Assembly: GCA_029559475.1 (NCBI GenBank)
Contig: JAKQBN010000021.1
Coordinates: 10,345 to 74,344 of the forward strand
Source of the DNA: a bacterium
GTDB lineage: Bacteria; UBA4055
Length of the DNA: 64,000 nt
Direction of reading: 5' to 3'
Under the pieces are notes generated by a model. That model worked only from the letters and a program-made list of their open reading frames with translations. It was not told the origin of the DNA and made no database searches. Positions 8,121 through 17,381 of the stretch are shown here, one piece after another (the stretch's first letter is position 1; every line of letters starts with the position of its first letter). Both the position numbers and the translations under genes were made by a program.

Positions 8121-9252
8121 CTATAAAAACACCCGCTGCAATTGCCGATCCTATAACACCGGCCACATTCGGACCCATTGCGTGAGCAAGAATAAAGTTC
8201 GACTTGTCTATTTCCTGAGCGTAATTATGGACTACCCGTGCTGAATCTGGTACTGCGGAAACGCCTGCCGCTCCTATAAGCGGATTTATCTTTTCCTTTA
8301 AAAACAGGTTCATGAATTTGGCGAACAGTAACCCTCCCATTGTAGCAAGACAGAATGATGCCAGTCCGAGGAAGAATATGAGAAGTGATTCTTTTGTAAC
8401 GAAAGTCGATGCCTGTGTGCTAGCGCCTACGGAAAAAGAAAGAATGATAGTCGCGGTATCCAGAACAGCATTACCGGCGGTTTTAGCAAGTCTTTCTGTA
8501 ACGCAGCTTTCTTTTAAAAGATTACCGAGCATCAGCATTCCGACTAGGGTGATCGATCCGGGCGCGATCAGAGCAGCCACCATAAAAGTGATTATCGGAA
8601 ATAATATCTTTTCTCTTTTAGATACTTTTCTCGGTGTTTTCATCCTGATCAGAGCTTCTTTTTTTGTAATAAGAAGCTTCATGAAAGGCGGCTGAATTAC
8701 TGGAACAAGAGCCATATAAGAATATGCCGCGATGGCGATCGGACCGAGAAGTTTCGGCGCGAGTATGGATGAAAGAAATATTGAGGTAGGGCCGTCCGCA
8801 CCGCCGATAATGCCGATAGAAGCCGATTCATAATAGTTGAAACCCAGAGTAAGTGCTACAATAAAAGTCAGAAAAATGCCTATTTGTGCGGCAGCTCCGA
8901 GAAGAAGGTATTTCGGGTTCGAAATTAGAGCGGAGAAATCGGTCAGCGCTCCTATTCCGAGAAAGATCAGAGGCGGGAATATCCCCGAAGTTACTCCCCA
9001 GTAGAACAGGCTGAAAACGCTGTTCTGCGGATTGCCTGTCGCCAAACTGTCGTAAACGCCGACCGGAAGACCTGCCATATACGGCATGTTACCTACGATA
9101 ACGCCGAAACCTATGGGAAGAAGAAGAAGCGGCTCGTAATTTTTGGCGATAGCCAGATAAATAGCCAGCGCACCCACTATAATCATTATCACATTATCAA
9201 AACTGAGAGAAGCGAAACCAGTGTTTTCAAGGAGCTGTATTAAGGTATTCAT
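8104..9252 (-). CDS. Na+-translocating decarboxylase beta subunit
   Basis: A 382-residue polytopic membrane protein of the OadB/MmdB/GcdB family, which couples decarboxylation of carboxybiotin to export of Na+. The conserved 'GIIGGADGPTSIFLSSILAP' segment, which carries the sodium-site aspartate, is present, as is 'ALTLGFNYYESASIG'. Roughly ten hydrophobic helices are visible. It is last in the order alpha, OadG-like, biotin carrier, beta. No clear ribosome site precedes the ATG, so translation may be coupled to the upstream gene. Confidence 0.93.
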   Translation of the reverse strand: MNTLIQLLENTGFASLSFDNVIMIIVGALAIYLAIAKNYEPLLLLPIGFGVIVGNMPYMAGLPVGVYDSLATGNPQNSVFSLFYWGVTSGIFPPLIFLGIGALTDFSALISNPKYLLLGAAAQIGIFLTFIVALTLGFNYYESASIGIIGGADGPTSIFLSSILAPKLLGPIAIAAYSYMALVPVIQPPFMKLLITKKEALIRMKTPRKVSKREKILFPIITFMVAALIAPGSITLVGMLMLGNLLKESCVTERLAKTAGNAVLDTATIILSFSVGASTQASTFVTKESLLIFFLGLASFCLATMGGLLFAKFMNLFLKEKINPLIGAAGVSAVPDSARVVHNYAQEIDKSNFILAHAMGPNVAGVIGSAIAAGVFIAMFPH

Positions 9253-9269
9253 TTTTTTTTCTTATAGTT

Positions 9270-9713
9270 TTATTCAATAACGGCCAGTATATCACCTTCG
9301 GAAATATTGTCGCCGTTCTTTACGTTTATCATTTTTATCTTTCCGTCTCTAGTGGCGTTGATATCGTTTTCCATTTTCATCGCTTCCATAATCATGATCT
9401 TTTGACCGGATTTTACAGTATCACCGGTTTTCACCAGAACATTGAGTATCAGACCGGGAAGCGGCGCGAGAACTTCATGACTGCCTGAACCTGATCCGGA
9501 CGAGACCTGTACGCTTTGGGACTGTGAAGGAGCCGCAGCAGCTGCAGAAACACCTGATTTCTGAACAGTCTCGATCTTTAATTCTTCACCCAGATCTTTA
9601 AGTCCGACATTATATTTTCTCCCATCAACGGATATCACTGCTTTATGAGCATTGAATTCCTCTATACCTACAGTATATTCTTTGCCGCTGATATCGAGCT
9701 TTAATTCCTTCAT
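9270..9713 (-). CDS. biotin carboxyl carrier subunit
   Basis: A 147-residue biotin carrier. The C-terminal biotinyl domain has the EAMKMEND motif, with the biotinylated lysine at residue 113, preceded by a flexible Ala/Ser/Gly/Gln-rich linker (about 56-78) and an N-terminal beta-rich segment. It shuttles carboxyl groups from the carboxyltransferase (10383-11933) to the membrane beta subunit. AAGGAT lies upstream of the ATG. Equivalent to the gamma subunit of methylmalonyl-CoA or glutaconyl-CoA decarboxylase. Confidence 0.93.
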   Translation of the reverse strand: MKELKLDISGKEYTVGIEEFNAHKAVISVDGRKYNVGLKDLGEELKIETVQKSGVSAAAAAPSQSQSVQVSSGSGSGSHEVLAPLPGLILNVLVKTGDTVKSGQKIMIMEAMKMENDINATRDGKIKMINVKNGDNISEGDILAVIE

Positions 9714-9731
9714 TTTACTATCCTTTAAATT

Positions 9732-10352
9732 TTATCTTAAACCAAGTTTATTGACCGATCTCCAGACGCTTTTATCATTCTGTTTGAACGTCAGACGCGA
9801 CATCGAATTAGTAAGGTAAAGTTTTTTATATAGCTCAACTGCTGTAGCTATAGCAACAATGTGATCTTCAGGTATTTCTTCTTCTGCTATCTTGATTTCA
9901 GAGTCGATTTTTACCGGCTCAAAAGCCGGAGCAGATTTTTTTACGGTTTTGTCTTTAAAAAAGAAATTGAATATATGAATTACGATAAGTATCATGATCA
10001 GGCCTACAAATACCACGAGCATACCGCTCAGTGTGATCGTCCATCCGTTCAAACCTGACGAAAACTCCTTGCTGATATTATCTATTCCGTACTCTCTTTC
10101 TTTCTTTTCAACTTTCCCTCTTCTTACTTCTTCAAGAGTTTTCAAAAATAGCTTCGGGTTTGTGAGGTTGCTGTTCTGGATTGTTTTGAAGACGGCTATC
10201 TTGAATTCTTCGTCCGTATAATTGTTGAATATTATACTGTCGCTCACAGACTGATCCTGAACCTGTTCTGATCCTGTTATGCTCTGATCTTCCTGAGAGA
10301 ACAGGCCGGCCGACATAACCGCGAAAATTATAATGTATATAAATCTTGCCAT
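9732..10352 (-). CDS. OadG-like membrane subunit of the decarboxylase
   Basis: Small membrane subunit that anchors the complex. The start at 10352 is preferred: AAGGA lies 6 bases upstream and the product then opens with a good signal peptide (MARFIYIIIFAVMSAGLFSQ). An ATG at 10382 directly abuts the stop of the upstream gene and has no ribosome site. A periplasmic segment of about 85 residues is followed by one strong membrane helix ('GMLVVFVGLIMILIVIHIF') and a charged cytoplasmic tail. The extended periplasmic part and cleavable signal are unusual, since classical OadG/MmdD proteins are around 90-120 residues. Confidence 0.8.
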   Translation of the reverse strand: MARFIYIIIFAVMSAGLFSQEDQSITGSEQVQDQSVSDSIIFNNYTDEEFKIAVFKTIQNSNLTNPKLFLKTLEEVRRGKVEKKEREYGIDNISKEFSSGLNGWTITLSGMLVVFVGLIMILIVIHIFNFFFKDKTVKKSAPAFEPVKIDSEIKIAEEEIPEDHIVAIATAVELYKKLYLTNSMSRLTFKQNDKSVWRSVNKLGLR

Positions 10353-10382
10353 ACTGATCCTTTGATTTACCAGCGTTTTCAT

Positions 10383-11933
10383 TTACAGAGGTATATTTCC
10401 GTGTTTCTTTGGCGGATTCGTTTCCCTTTTATTTTTGAGCATTTCGAGAGCTTTTATTATTTTAAATCTAGTGACTTCAGGTTCGATCACGCCGTCGATA
10501 AATCCCTTGTCGGTGGCTACATACGGATTTGCGAATCTTTCTTTATATTCTTCTACTTTCTGTTTTAGGACAGCTTCGGGATCCGCAGCTTCGGAGATCT
10601 CTTTGGCGAACACGATCTTGCTTGCGCCTTCTGCTCCCATTACGGCTATTTCAGCTGAAGGCCATGCATATATAATGTCGCCTCTAAGCTGTTTTGAGTT
10701 CATTACACAGTATGCGCCGCCGTAGGCTTTTCTTGTGATAACGGTTATCTTCGGTACCGTAGCTTCGCCATAAGCATAAAGGAGTTTAGCGCCGTGATCT
10801 ATTACCCCTGCGAATTCCTGTGCGGTACCGGGTAAAAATCCGGGAACGTCTTCAAAAGTTATAATAGGGATGTTGAAAGCATCGCAGAACCTTACGAACC
10901 TTGCGCCTTTTACTGATGAATTGCTGTCGAGAACTCCGGCCATTACTTTAGGCTGATTGGCGACTATTCCGACGCTTTTGCCGTTGAGCCTTGAGAATCC
11001 GACAAGAATGTTCTGCGCCCAGTCTTTCTGAACTTCAAAGAAAACCCCGTTATCGACGACTTTCTGTATGATGTCCTTCATGTCGTAAGGCTTGTTCGGA
11101 TTGTCTGGAATTATCGTGTTAAGATCCCTGCAGAGTCTTGACGGATCGTCCGAGCAGGCTTCTGTAGGTGATTCTTCAGTATTATTCTGCGGAATGTAGC
11201 TGACAAGCGTTCTTATCCCTTCGAAAAGTTCCTGCTCGTTATCGCAAGTAAAATGGGTAACGCCGCTTTTCTTTCCGTGAACGTCAGCTCCTCCGAGTTC
11301 TTCATCTGTAACTTTTTCATGGGTTACTTCCTCGACCACTTTCGGTCCGGTAAGGAACATATAAGATGTTTTTCTGGCCATGAATATAAAATCCGTTAGA
11401 GCAGGAGAATAAACAGCGCCTCCTGCACATGGCCCGACGATCGCGCTTATCTGAGGTATAACTCCTGAATATAAAATGTTTTTGATAAATATGTGGGTAT
11501 AGCCTGCAAGAGCATCGACTCCTTCCTGTATCCTTGCTCCTCCCGAATCGTTGATGCCGATAACGGGTGCGCCGACTTTTGCTGCCATTTCCATTATTTT
11601 GGCGACTTTTTCACCTACTGTCTTCGATAATGTTCCGCCGATCACAGTAAAATCGAACGAGTAAACGAAAACAAGCCTTCCGTGGATCGTTCCGTAGCCG
11701 GTTATCATTCCGTCGCCGTAGAATTTCTTTTTCTCCATTCCGAACTCTGTACAGGAATGTGTACGCAATTTGTCGATCTCTTCGAAACTGTCCTTGTCGA
11801 GAAGAATGTTGACCCTTTCTCTCGCTGTCAGTTTGCCTTTTGCGTGCTGTTTTTCTATGGCTTTGATACCGCCGCCGAGTTCAGCCTGTTCGTTTTTTGT
11901 CTTCAGATCAAGTAAATCTCTTTCATTGCTCAT
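10383..11933 (-). CDS. mmdA: acyl-CoA carboxyltransferase / decarboxylase alpha subunit
   Basis: A 516-residue carboxyltransferase of the PccB/MmdA type with two crotonase-like halves. Visible motifs include 'GKLTARERVNILLD', 'GINDSGGARIQEG', 'IVGPCAGGAVYSPALTDFI', 'FEDVPGFLPGTAQE' and 'ITRKAYGGAYCVM'. Next to the biotin carrier, OadG-like and beta subunits it should be the alpha subunit of a Na+-pumping methylmalonyl-CoA decarboxylase; glutaconyl-CoA decarboxylase alpha is normally longer. No biotin carboxylase is in the cluster, which fits a decarboxylase. GGAG precedes the ATG and a promoter lies at 11970-11998. Confidence 0.88.
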   Translation of the reverse strand: MSNERDLLDLKTKNEQAELGGGIKAIEKQHAKGKLTARERVNILLDKDSFEEIDKLRTHSCTEFGMEKKKFYGDGMITGYGTIHGRLVFVYSFDFTVIGGTLSKTVGEKVAKIMEMAAKVGAPVIGINDSGGARIQEGVDALAGYTHIFIKNILYSGVIPQISAIVGPCAGGAVYSPALTDFIFMARKTSYMFLTGPKVVEEVTHEKVTDEELGGADVHGKKSGVTHFTCDNEQELFEGIRTLVSYIPQNNTEESPTEACSDDPSRLCRDLNTIIPDNPNKPYDMKDIIQKVVDNGVFFEVQKDWAQNILVGFSRLNGKSVGIVANQPKVMAGVLDSNSSVKGARFVRFCDAFNIPIITFEDVPGFLPGTAQEFAGVIDHGAKLLYAYGEATVPKITVITRKAYGGAYCVMNSKQLRGDIIYAWPSAEIAVMGAEGASKIVFAKEISEAADPEAVLKQKVEEYKERFANPYVATDKGFIDGVIEPEVTRFKIIKALEMLKNKRETNPPKKHGNIPL

Positions 11934-11969
11934 ATGATTAACTCCATGCTTTTCATTACAAGAGACGCA

Positions 11970-11998
11970 AATATATTTACGATATTTTGTTTTAACAA
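11970..11998 (-). promoter_or_regulatory. promoter of the Na+ decarboxylase operon
   Basis: Minus-strand TTGTTA (11998-11993), 17-base spacer, TATATT (11975-11970), upstream of the ATG at 11933. Confidence 0.55.
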
Positions 11999-12088
11999 GA
12001 TTTTTTTTATCTAATTTTAATTAAAAAAATCATTACGTTGTTGTTTTTTTCCCTTTCTTAGCTTAAATTCAGAAAAAAATGAAACGGT

Positions 12089-14041
12089 ATGTATTTCGAG
12101 AACGTTCAATACCTTTATCTTCTTCCGCTGACAGCACTTCCTCTGATCATCTATCTGATATTCAGAAAAAAACCTAAAAAAATGATATTCAGCTCGCTCT
12201 TTCTGCTTAAAGACATAACTCAGAAAGCTAACAGAAGAACCCGGTTGAAGGACATTCTACTGCTTATCCTGCGAACGCTTCTTCTGCTTGCGCTCATAAT
12301 GATCTTCGCATCGCCTTTTGTTGGGGACAGAACCGGTTTTGACATTTCAAAAAGAACTGTCGCGGCAGTTTTTTTCGACACGAGCTCATCGATGGCGGAT
12401 GTTTTTGACGGGGAAACAAAAGCGGAGAATTCTAGAAATCTGCTTATCAGAACCATAATCGGTCTTCCTGAAAATTCGACCGTCCATATCCTGACATCGG
12501 ATCCGGAAGAAAGATTCAAAGGAAATACAGAAGATGCCGTCAGATATCTTAACTCCGTTGAGATATACGGAAAGAACAGGAATATGTCGGATATAACCGC
12601 TTTTGCAGATTCGCTTTTTGTAAGTGAGAACGGAAATAATCAGATACTCCTTGCGGTTACCGACGGATATCTTCCTTTTTCAGAAACCTCTGAAAGTAAG
12701 ACCGGATATTTAAAAAAAGCTGTAATCTATGAAAATTCAGAAAGCGTTGAAGATATTTCAATTGATTCCGTTCAGATCTCAGAAAGAAAATTCATTTTTT
12801 TGAATTTATCCTCAAAAAAAACAGGAACTGCAGTGCTTGACCTGTTCCAAGACGGAAAGAAAATATATTCCCGTGAGATGGTTTTTGAAAATGCCGGTCC
12901 GGTTAAAATCAGGATCGAACTCAGCGAAACTCTCAATTCCGGTGCCAATCTGTCGGCTGTGATAAGGGACGAAAAAGGCAATAAGCTTAATGACACCTAT
13001 AATTTCGTTATTCCGCCCATGACAAAAAAGAAAATGCTGATCTTAAGTGATGAAAATAGTTTTGAAGTATTAAGAAGCGTCAAAGCTCTTCTCAGAACAG
13101 GCGAGGATTCATTATTTATTCCCGATATAAAAGATCCTAAATTATTAAACTCGGTTAAATTCAGTGATTACAGCATGATCTTTTTTTTGGAGATGTCTTT
13201 CATAAATCCTTTTACTGTATCAGGTCTGAAAAATTATATTTCGAACGGAGGATCGGCTTACTTCGTTGCGTCTGACAAGCTGAACCTCAACGATTATAAT
13301 ACGGGGCTTATACCGTCCCTCGAATTTCCGGAGATTAAGGGGTATGAAAAAAAGGAGGATTCTTTCGCGGGTATAAATCTTTCAAATACAGCTCATCCGG
13401 TATTCAGCAATGTATTTACCGATGGTTTTTCAAGAGTCGGAAGCGTCGAGATATATCAGTATTATAAGCTGTCCCGCAAAGCCGGATGGGAGAATATCAT
13501 TATTTCCGGGAATGACCCTGTTCTGATAGAAAAAAAACTTGGCCGGGGACGAATTTTCTTCCTGGCCTGCGGTCTCGATAAAAGCAGTTCCAACATAATG
13601 TCGAACGGAATATCGGTACCTCTGCTGCTTAATTCATTTATATATCTTGCCGGGTCGGAAATTGACAGATCGGATTCAAAGACAGTCGGAGATCAGATCA
13701 TTTCAGATGACTTTTTTTATGCTGTGGAACAGGCTAAAGCACTTGACAGGAACAAAGACGAGCTGATAAAAAGATTCATATTAAAAAAACCGGGATTTTA
13801 TAAGATCTACAGCGGGGACGGTGCCTATGAAAAGACGGCATCTGTGAATTATGAGAGGGAAGATTATACTGACAACAGTCAGCTCTTAAAGGACAGATTC
13901 TCAACAATAGTACTTTCCGACCGCACATCTGATGATCCTGTTCTAATCTCATTTGAAAACAAAGATCTGAAGATCTTCTTTCTGATCTCGCTAGCTTTGA
14001 TTGTTTGTGCGGAGATATTGATAGTGAGGTTTATGAAATGA
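12089..14041 (+). CDS. BatA-domain / von Willebrand A membrane protein
   Basis: A 650-residue inner-membrane protein. Residues 1-75 are the BatA (aerotolerance regulator N-terminal) double-helix region with helices near 5-25 and 56-75. A vWA domain follows whose MIDAS motif is D97-T-S-S-S-M. A large extracytoplasmic part includes a ThuA/glutamine-amidotransferase-like stretch ('NYISNGGSAYFVASDKLN', 'GRGRIFFLACGLD'). A final helix lies at about 630-648. This is the architecture of BatA-linked proteins in Bacteroidota and Planctomycetota. Its stop overlaps the start of an ABC ATPase, so the three genes are translationally coupled; that pairing is unusual. The ribosome site is weak. Confidence 0.8.
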   Translation: MYFENVQYLYLLPLTALPLIIYLIFRKKPKKMIFSSLFLLKDITQKANRRTRLKDILLLILRTLLLLALIMIFASPFVGDRTGFDISKRTVAAVFFDTSSSMADVFDGETKAENSRNLLIRTIIGLPENSTVHILTSDPEERFKGNTEDAVRYLNSVEIYGKNRNMSDITAFADSLFVSENGNNQILLAVTDGYLPFSETSESKTGYLKKAVIYENSESVEDISIDSVQISERKFIFLNLSSKKTGTAVLDLFQDGKKIYSREMVFENAGPVKIRIELSETLNSGANLSAVIRDEKGNKLNDTYNFVIPPMTKKKMLILSDENSFEVLRSVKALLRTGEDSLFIPDIKDPKLLNSVKFSDYSMIFFLEMSFINPFTVSGLKNYISNGGSAYFVASDKLNLNDYNTGLIPSLEFPEIKGYEKKEDSFAGINLSNTAHPVFSNVFTDGFSRVGSVEIYQYYKLSRKAGWENIIISGNDPVLIEKKLGRGRIFFLACGLDKSSSNIMSNGISVPLLLNSFIYLAGSEIDRSDSKTVGDQIISDDFFYAVEQAKALDRNKDELIKRFILKKPGFYKIYSGDGAYEKTASVNYEREDYTDNSQLLKDRFSTIVLSDRTSDDPVLISFENKDLKIFFLISLALIVCAEILIVRFMK

Positions 14042-14796
14042 TAGTCGCAAAAAATCTGTCCATAGCTATTGACGGTCAGAAAATAATTGACTCGGTAAGC
14101 TTTTCGGTTAAAAAAGGGGAATACATATCTGTTATTGGACCCAACGGCGCCGGAAAAAGCACGCTTCTTAAATCGTTATGCCGGATAACCGGTGCAACAA
14201 CGGGTGATATCTCAATATTCGGGAAAAACATCTCCTGGTACTCACAGAAAGACCTAGCTAAAAAAATAACTTATATCGGTCAGCTTGAGCCGAACGAATT
14301 TACAGTTGATGAATTCATTCTTTTCAGCAGATATCCATATTTTTCGGCATTTACAGGTATAAGCAGAGAAGACAGGGAGATAGCTAAGGAGAGCATGAAG
14401 GTCACAATGACTTTACAGTTCGCTAAAAGAAAAATAAATGAGCTGAGCTCAGGGGAAAGACAGAGGGTAGCTATCGCTTCGGCTCTTGCCCAGGATACTG
14501 AGATAATTCTTTTTGACGAACCGGTCACTCATCTCGATCCATATTTCGACGATCAGATAAGCTCGCTCATCTTCGATATCCACAAAAAACGAGAAATTTC
14601 GGTTATTATTGTGACTCACAATCTGAATGACGCCCTAAAATATTCCGACAGAATAATAGCGCTAAAGAACGGGCATATCGAATTTGTTAAAAACTCGAAT
14701 GAGGTTGATTCGGATGATATCAGCAGCCTGTTCGGCATAAAATTCACGACATTAAACAATCCCGGTGACGGAAAACCTGTGCTGGTAAGACTATGA
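14038..14796 (+). CDS. ABC transporter ATPase, iron-siderophore/B12 type
   Basis: ATP-binding subunit of a FecE/BtuD-type importer. Walker A is GPNGAGKST (34-42), the signature is LSSGERQRV, and Walker B is EIILFDEPVTHLD. The ATG at 14038 forms an ATGA junction with the vWA gene stop; an upstream in-frame start at 14005 would extend deep into that gene and is rejected. The permease start overlaps its stop by 4 bases. Likely cargo is an iron chelate or cobalamin. Lysine 5,6-aminomutase needs cobalamin, but nothing in the sequence decides between substrates. Confidence 0.9.
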   Translation: MIVAKNLSIAIDGQKIIDSVSFSVKKGEYISVIGPNGAGKSTLLKSLCRITGATTGDISIFGKNISWYSQKDLAKKITYIGQLEPNEFTVDEFILFSRYPYFSAFTGISREDREIAKESMKVTMTLQFAKRKINELSSGERQRVAIASALAQDTEIILFDEPVTHLDPYFDDQISSLIFDIHKKREISVIIVTHNLNDALKYSDRIIALKNGHIEFVKNSNEVDSDDISSLFGIKFTTLNNPGDGKPVLVRL

Positions 14797-15758
14797 GATC
14801 AAAAAGAAAGAATTTTATGATACTTAGTGCAGTTCTGGCGGTTTCGTTCGTTCTGAATATCGCGTTAGGTTCTGACATAGCTTCGGTTTTCAGCGTTTTT
14901 TCATCGGACATTTTCGAAGACATCATTTTTAAAATCAGGCTGCCGAGAGCTCTTATGGCGGTGCTTGCGGGCGGAACTTTTGCTTTGTGCGGAGCTGTTT
15001 TTCAGTCGCTGTTCAGAAACCCGATAGCTTCTCCATTCACTCTCGGAACGGCAAGCGGAGCTTCATTCGGAGTTACAGTACTTATTTCATTTATTCCGCT
15101 CACGGGTTTTCTCGGAATGTCTTTAATATCATTATCCGCATTCATTGGGTCACTATTGTCAGTAGCTATCGTTTATGCCGCTTCATTGAGATCCGGAAAA
15201 TTCAATCCGAACTCTATGATCCTGACCGGGGTCGTTATAAATTTCTTCTTCTCCGGCCTGATACTTTTCATTCAGTACCTGACCGATCAGGCAAATGCGG
15301 TAAGGATTACGCTCTGGACAATGGGCGGACTTGATATTGTAGGAATGAACTCAGTCCTTTTCGCATTTTTAGTATTTGCTGCCGGATTTCTGATAATATA
15401 CAGGTTCAGAGACGATCTTAACCTTCTTTTTATAGGTGAGGAGATCTCTGTTTCCAGAGGCGTGAATATTAAAAGATCGAGAAAATACCTTTTCGTCGTT
15501 TCGTCTTTAATGATAAGCACGATAGTATCTTTTACAGGGCCGATAGGCTTCATAGGAATTATCGCGCCGCATATAGCATCAAATTACTTCGGAAGGAACT
15601 ACAGAATACTGCTGCCTGCTTCGCTTATGACAGGATCCGTTATTCTTCTTGTCTGCGATCTGATATCAAGAACAGTTCTGTGGCCGGTCGAAATTCCGGT
15701 CGGTATAATTACCGCTCTGATCGGAGCTGCATTTTTCGTGCGGATAATCTCGAAATGA
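14793..15758 (+). CDS. FecCD/BtuC-family ABC permease
   Basis: A 321-residue polytopic permease with about nine or ten helices. Family segments are 'RLPRALMAVLAGGTFALCG', 'FQSLFRNPIASPFTLGTASG', 'GFIGIIAPHI' and 'EIPVGIITALIGAAFFV'. It pairs with the ATPase before it. No periplasmic binding protein or TonB receptor gene lies next to the pair, so the system is incomplete here or uses components encoded elsewhere. Confidence 0.92.
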   Translation: MRSKRKNFMILSAVLAVSFVLNIALGSDIASVFSVFSSDIFEDIIFKIRLPRALMAVLAGGTFALCGAVFQSLFRNPIASPFTLGTASGASFGVTVLISFIPLTGFLGMSLISLSAFIGSLLSVAIVYAASLRSGKFNPNSMILTGVVINFFFSGLILFIQYLTDQANAVRITLWTMGGLDIVGMNSVLFAFLVFAAGFLIIYRFRDDLNLLFIGEEISVSRGVNIKRSRKYLFVVSSLMISTIVSFTGPIGFIGIIAPHIASNYFGRNYRILLPASLMTGSVILLVCDLISRTVLWPVEIPVGIITALIGAAFFVRIISK

Positions 15759-15763
15759 TTTAT

Positions 15764-15792
15764 TTGACATAAGGATATCTTTTATTTATTAT
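15764..15792 (+). promoter_or_regulatory. promoter of the repeat lipoprotein gene
   Basis: TTGACA (15764-15769), 17-base spacer, TATTAT (15787-15792), about 40 bases before the ATG at 15834. Confidence 0.65.
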
Positions 15793-15833
15793 ACACTGTG
15801 TATGAATCTGTTTAATTTCTTGGGGGAGTTGTT

Positions 15834-16937
15834 ATGAAAAAAAATATCATTTCGTTCATTGCGCTGGTTTTGGCGTTGATTGCAATCATATCCTGCTCAA
15901 AAAATGAAGAACAGGTCAAGCCGGCAGAAACATCTGTTCCAGAACCTGTTATGATTGTCATCGACACGATGAAAGTCGATTCTCTTATAGCCGACACATG
16001 CGAGATCGACACTTTTATTTTCAGCGAATCAATGTTAGATTCTTTTAGCATTGATACATCTAATGTACTGCCTTCTGTACCGGCCGAATCCTTCACAACC
16101 GACCTTAGCTCTCTAGGTCTCAGGGGAAGCGTTAGATCAGTTTCCGAGATATCCTACAAAGCGGAGGATAAATTCGGTGAAATACACAAGGGATTAAAAA
16201 CAGGAAAAAGCACCATAATAATTTTTGAACCTACGGGAATGATCAGAGAGGAGCAGAATTTCGGCAGCGACGGAAAAATTCTTAGCTCAAAGAGGAATAT
16301 TTACGACAACAGCGGAAATAAAATCGAAAATATTTTTGATGCCGAAGGAAAACTTGACAACTCGAAGAAGATCAGCTATGATAATAAGGGATGCATCATT
16401 GAAGAGACTGTATATAATTCTTTGGGAATACTTGAAAGTAAGTACAAATATAAATACTCGGGCGGAAAACTGACTGAAGCGTGCGAATACAATTCAGACG
16501 GCAGTGTTTCAAGGGTCGAACTATACGCTTATGACGAGAACGGAAATAAAACCGAAGAGAATTTTTACAATTCGGAAAGCGAACTGACAGACAGTCACAA
16601 GTTCGTTTATGAAAAAGATCCCGCAGGAAATCTTACTGTGAAAGATTATTATAAAATTGACGGAGTCGAGAATATTTCATGGGAAAAATTCGATGTTAAC
16701 GTGAAAAGAACTGAACAGGGTTCAGGGATTAAAGATGATCCTAAAGCCGTTATAACACAGTTTAAATACGATGAAGCGGGAAATATTATTGAAGAAACCT
16801 GCAATAATCCCGAACAGATTATAAAATACACTTATGAATACGACAAGACAGGCAACTGGATTAAAAGGGTTAGTTTTGAAAAGAAAGTAGGTATACCTCA
16901 GGTCCTTACAGAAAGAACTATCCTTTATTTTGAATAA
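15834..16937 (+). CDS. lipoprotein with YD/MORN-like repeats
   Basis: A 367-residue predicted lipoprotein. The signal peptide ends in the lipobox IISC, giving Cys21. After a Thr/Asp/Ser-rich linker (about 25-85) there are repeated units of about 22-25 residues containing 'YD.xGNKIE..FDxEGKL', 'YNSDGSVSR...YDENGNKTEENFYN' and similar, which resemble RHS/YD or MORN beta-hairpin repeats. Such repeats usually form an extended beta structure at the surface. It has its own promoter and good ribosome site (GGGGGAG). No function is assigned. Confidence 0.75.
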   Translation: MKKNIISFIALVLALIAIISCSKNEEQVKPAETSVPEPVMIVIDTMKVDSLIADTCEIDTFIFSESMLDSFSIDTSNVLPSVPAESFTTDLSSLGLRGSVRSVSEISYKAEDKFGEIHKGLKTGKSTIIIFEPTGMIREEQNFGSDGKILSSKRNIYDNSGNKIENIFDAEGKLDNSKKISYDNKGCIIEETVYNSLGILESKYKYKYSGGKLTEACEYNSDGSVSRVELYAYDENGNKTEENFYNSESELTDSHKFVYEKDPAGNLTVKDYYKIDGVENISWEKFDVNVKRTEQGSGIKDDPKAVITQFKYDEAGNIIEETCNNPEQIIKYTYEYDKTGNWIKRVSFEKKVGIPQVLTERTILYFE

Positions 16938-16962
16938 ACTTTTCTAAAGATTGTGCTTTTTT

Positions 16963-16990
16963 TTGACAGTTTATTTTTGTATTATATTAA
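16963..16990 (+). promoter_or_regulatory. promoter of the small zinc-ribbon gene
   Basis: TTGACA (16963-16968) followed after 16 bases by TATTAA (16985-16990), in an AT-rich stretch. Spacing of the -10 is uncertain by a few bases. Confidence 0.5.
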
Positions 16991-17046
16991 TATGACCGGA
17001 TATTTTAATAAATATCTAACGCCAAAATCAAAGAAGGAGTCTTATC

Positions 17047-17268
17047 ATGATGAAAGACAAGGTAAGGATCAAGTGCGCCTCGTGCGGCGCGGACATCGGA
17101 GAGCTTCATAAATCTCCCGAAAAAAAGTACATGGGCTGCGGAAGCTGCGGTAAAAGAACTCTTGTAACGATAAACAAGGACGGATCGGTCATTACCAAAA
17201 TATACGAAGAAAAGCATTTGGAACATCACAGCACAGAGAACGCTGTAAAAAGCTCTTTAAAAAAATAG
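17047..17268 (+). CDS. small zinc-ribbon protein
   Basis: A 73-residue protein with two Cys pairs, CASC (10-13) and CGSC (31-34), as expected for a compact zinc ribbon, followed by a basic tail with several His and Lys residues. AAGGAG lies 7 bases upstream of the ATG, it has its own promoter, and a strong terminator follows, so it appears to be a monocistronic gene. The fold call is an inference; the function is unknown, possibly nucleic-acid or ribosome-related given the neighbouring lepA. Confidence 0.7.
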   Translation: MMKDKVRIKCASCGADIGELHKSPEKKYMGCGSCGKRTLVTINKDGSVITKIYEEKHLEHHSTENAVKSSLKK

Positions 17269-17290
17269 CATCAGTTATTAATTATTCGGC

Positions 17291-17318
17291 AAAAAGGGCT
17301 GCGGACGCAGCCCTTTTT
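17291..17318 (+). terminator. rho-independent terminator
   Basis: AAAAAGGGCTGC, loop GGAC, GCAGCCCTTTTT: a GC-rich 7-bp core flanked by A and T runs, directly after the zinc-ribbon gene. The symmetry means it could work in both directions. Confidence 0.9.
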
Positions 17319-17323
17319 GTTTG

Positions 17324-17352
17324 TTGACATTAACGATTAAAAAATATATATT
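17324..17352 (+). promoter_or_regulatory. promoter of lepA-lepB
   Basis: TTGACA (17324-17329), exactly 17 bases, TATATT (17347-17352), 29 bases before the lepA ATG and immediately after the terminator. Confidence 0.7.
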
Positions 17353-17381
17353 TCGCGCGGAAATTATAAAAAAGAGACAAG

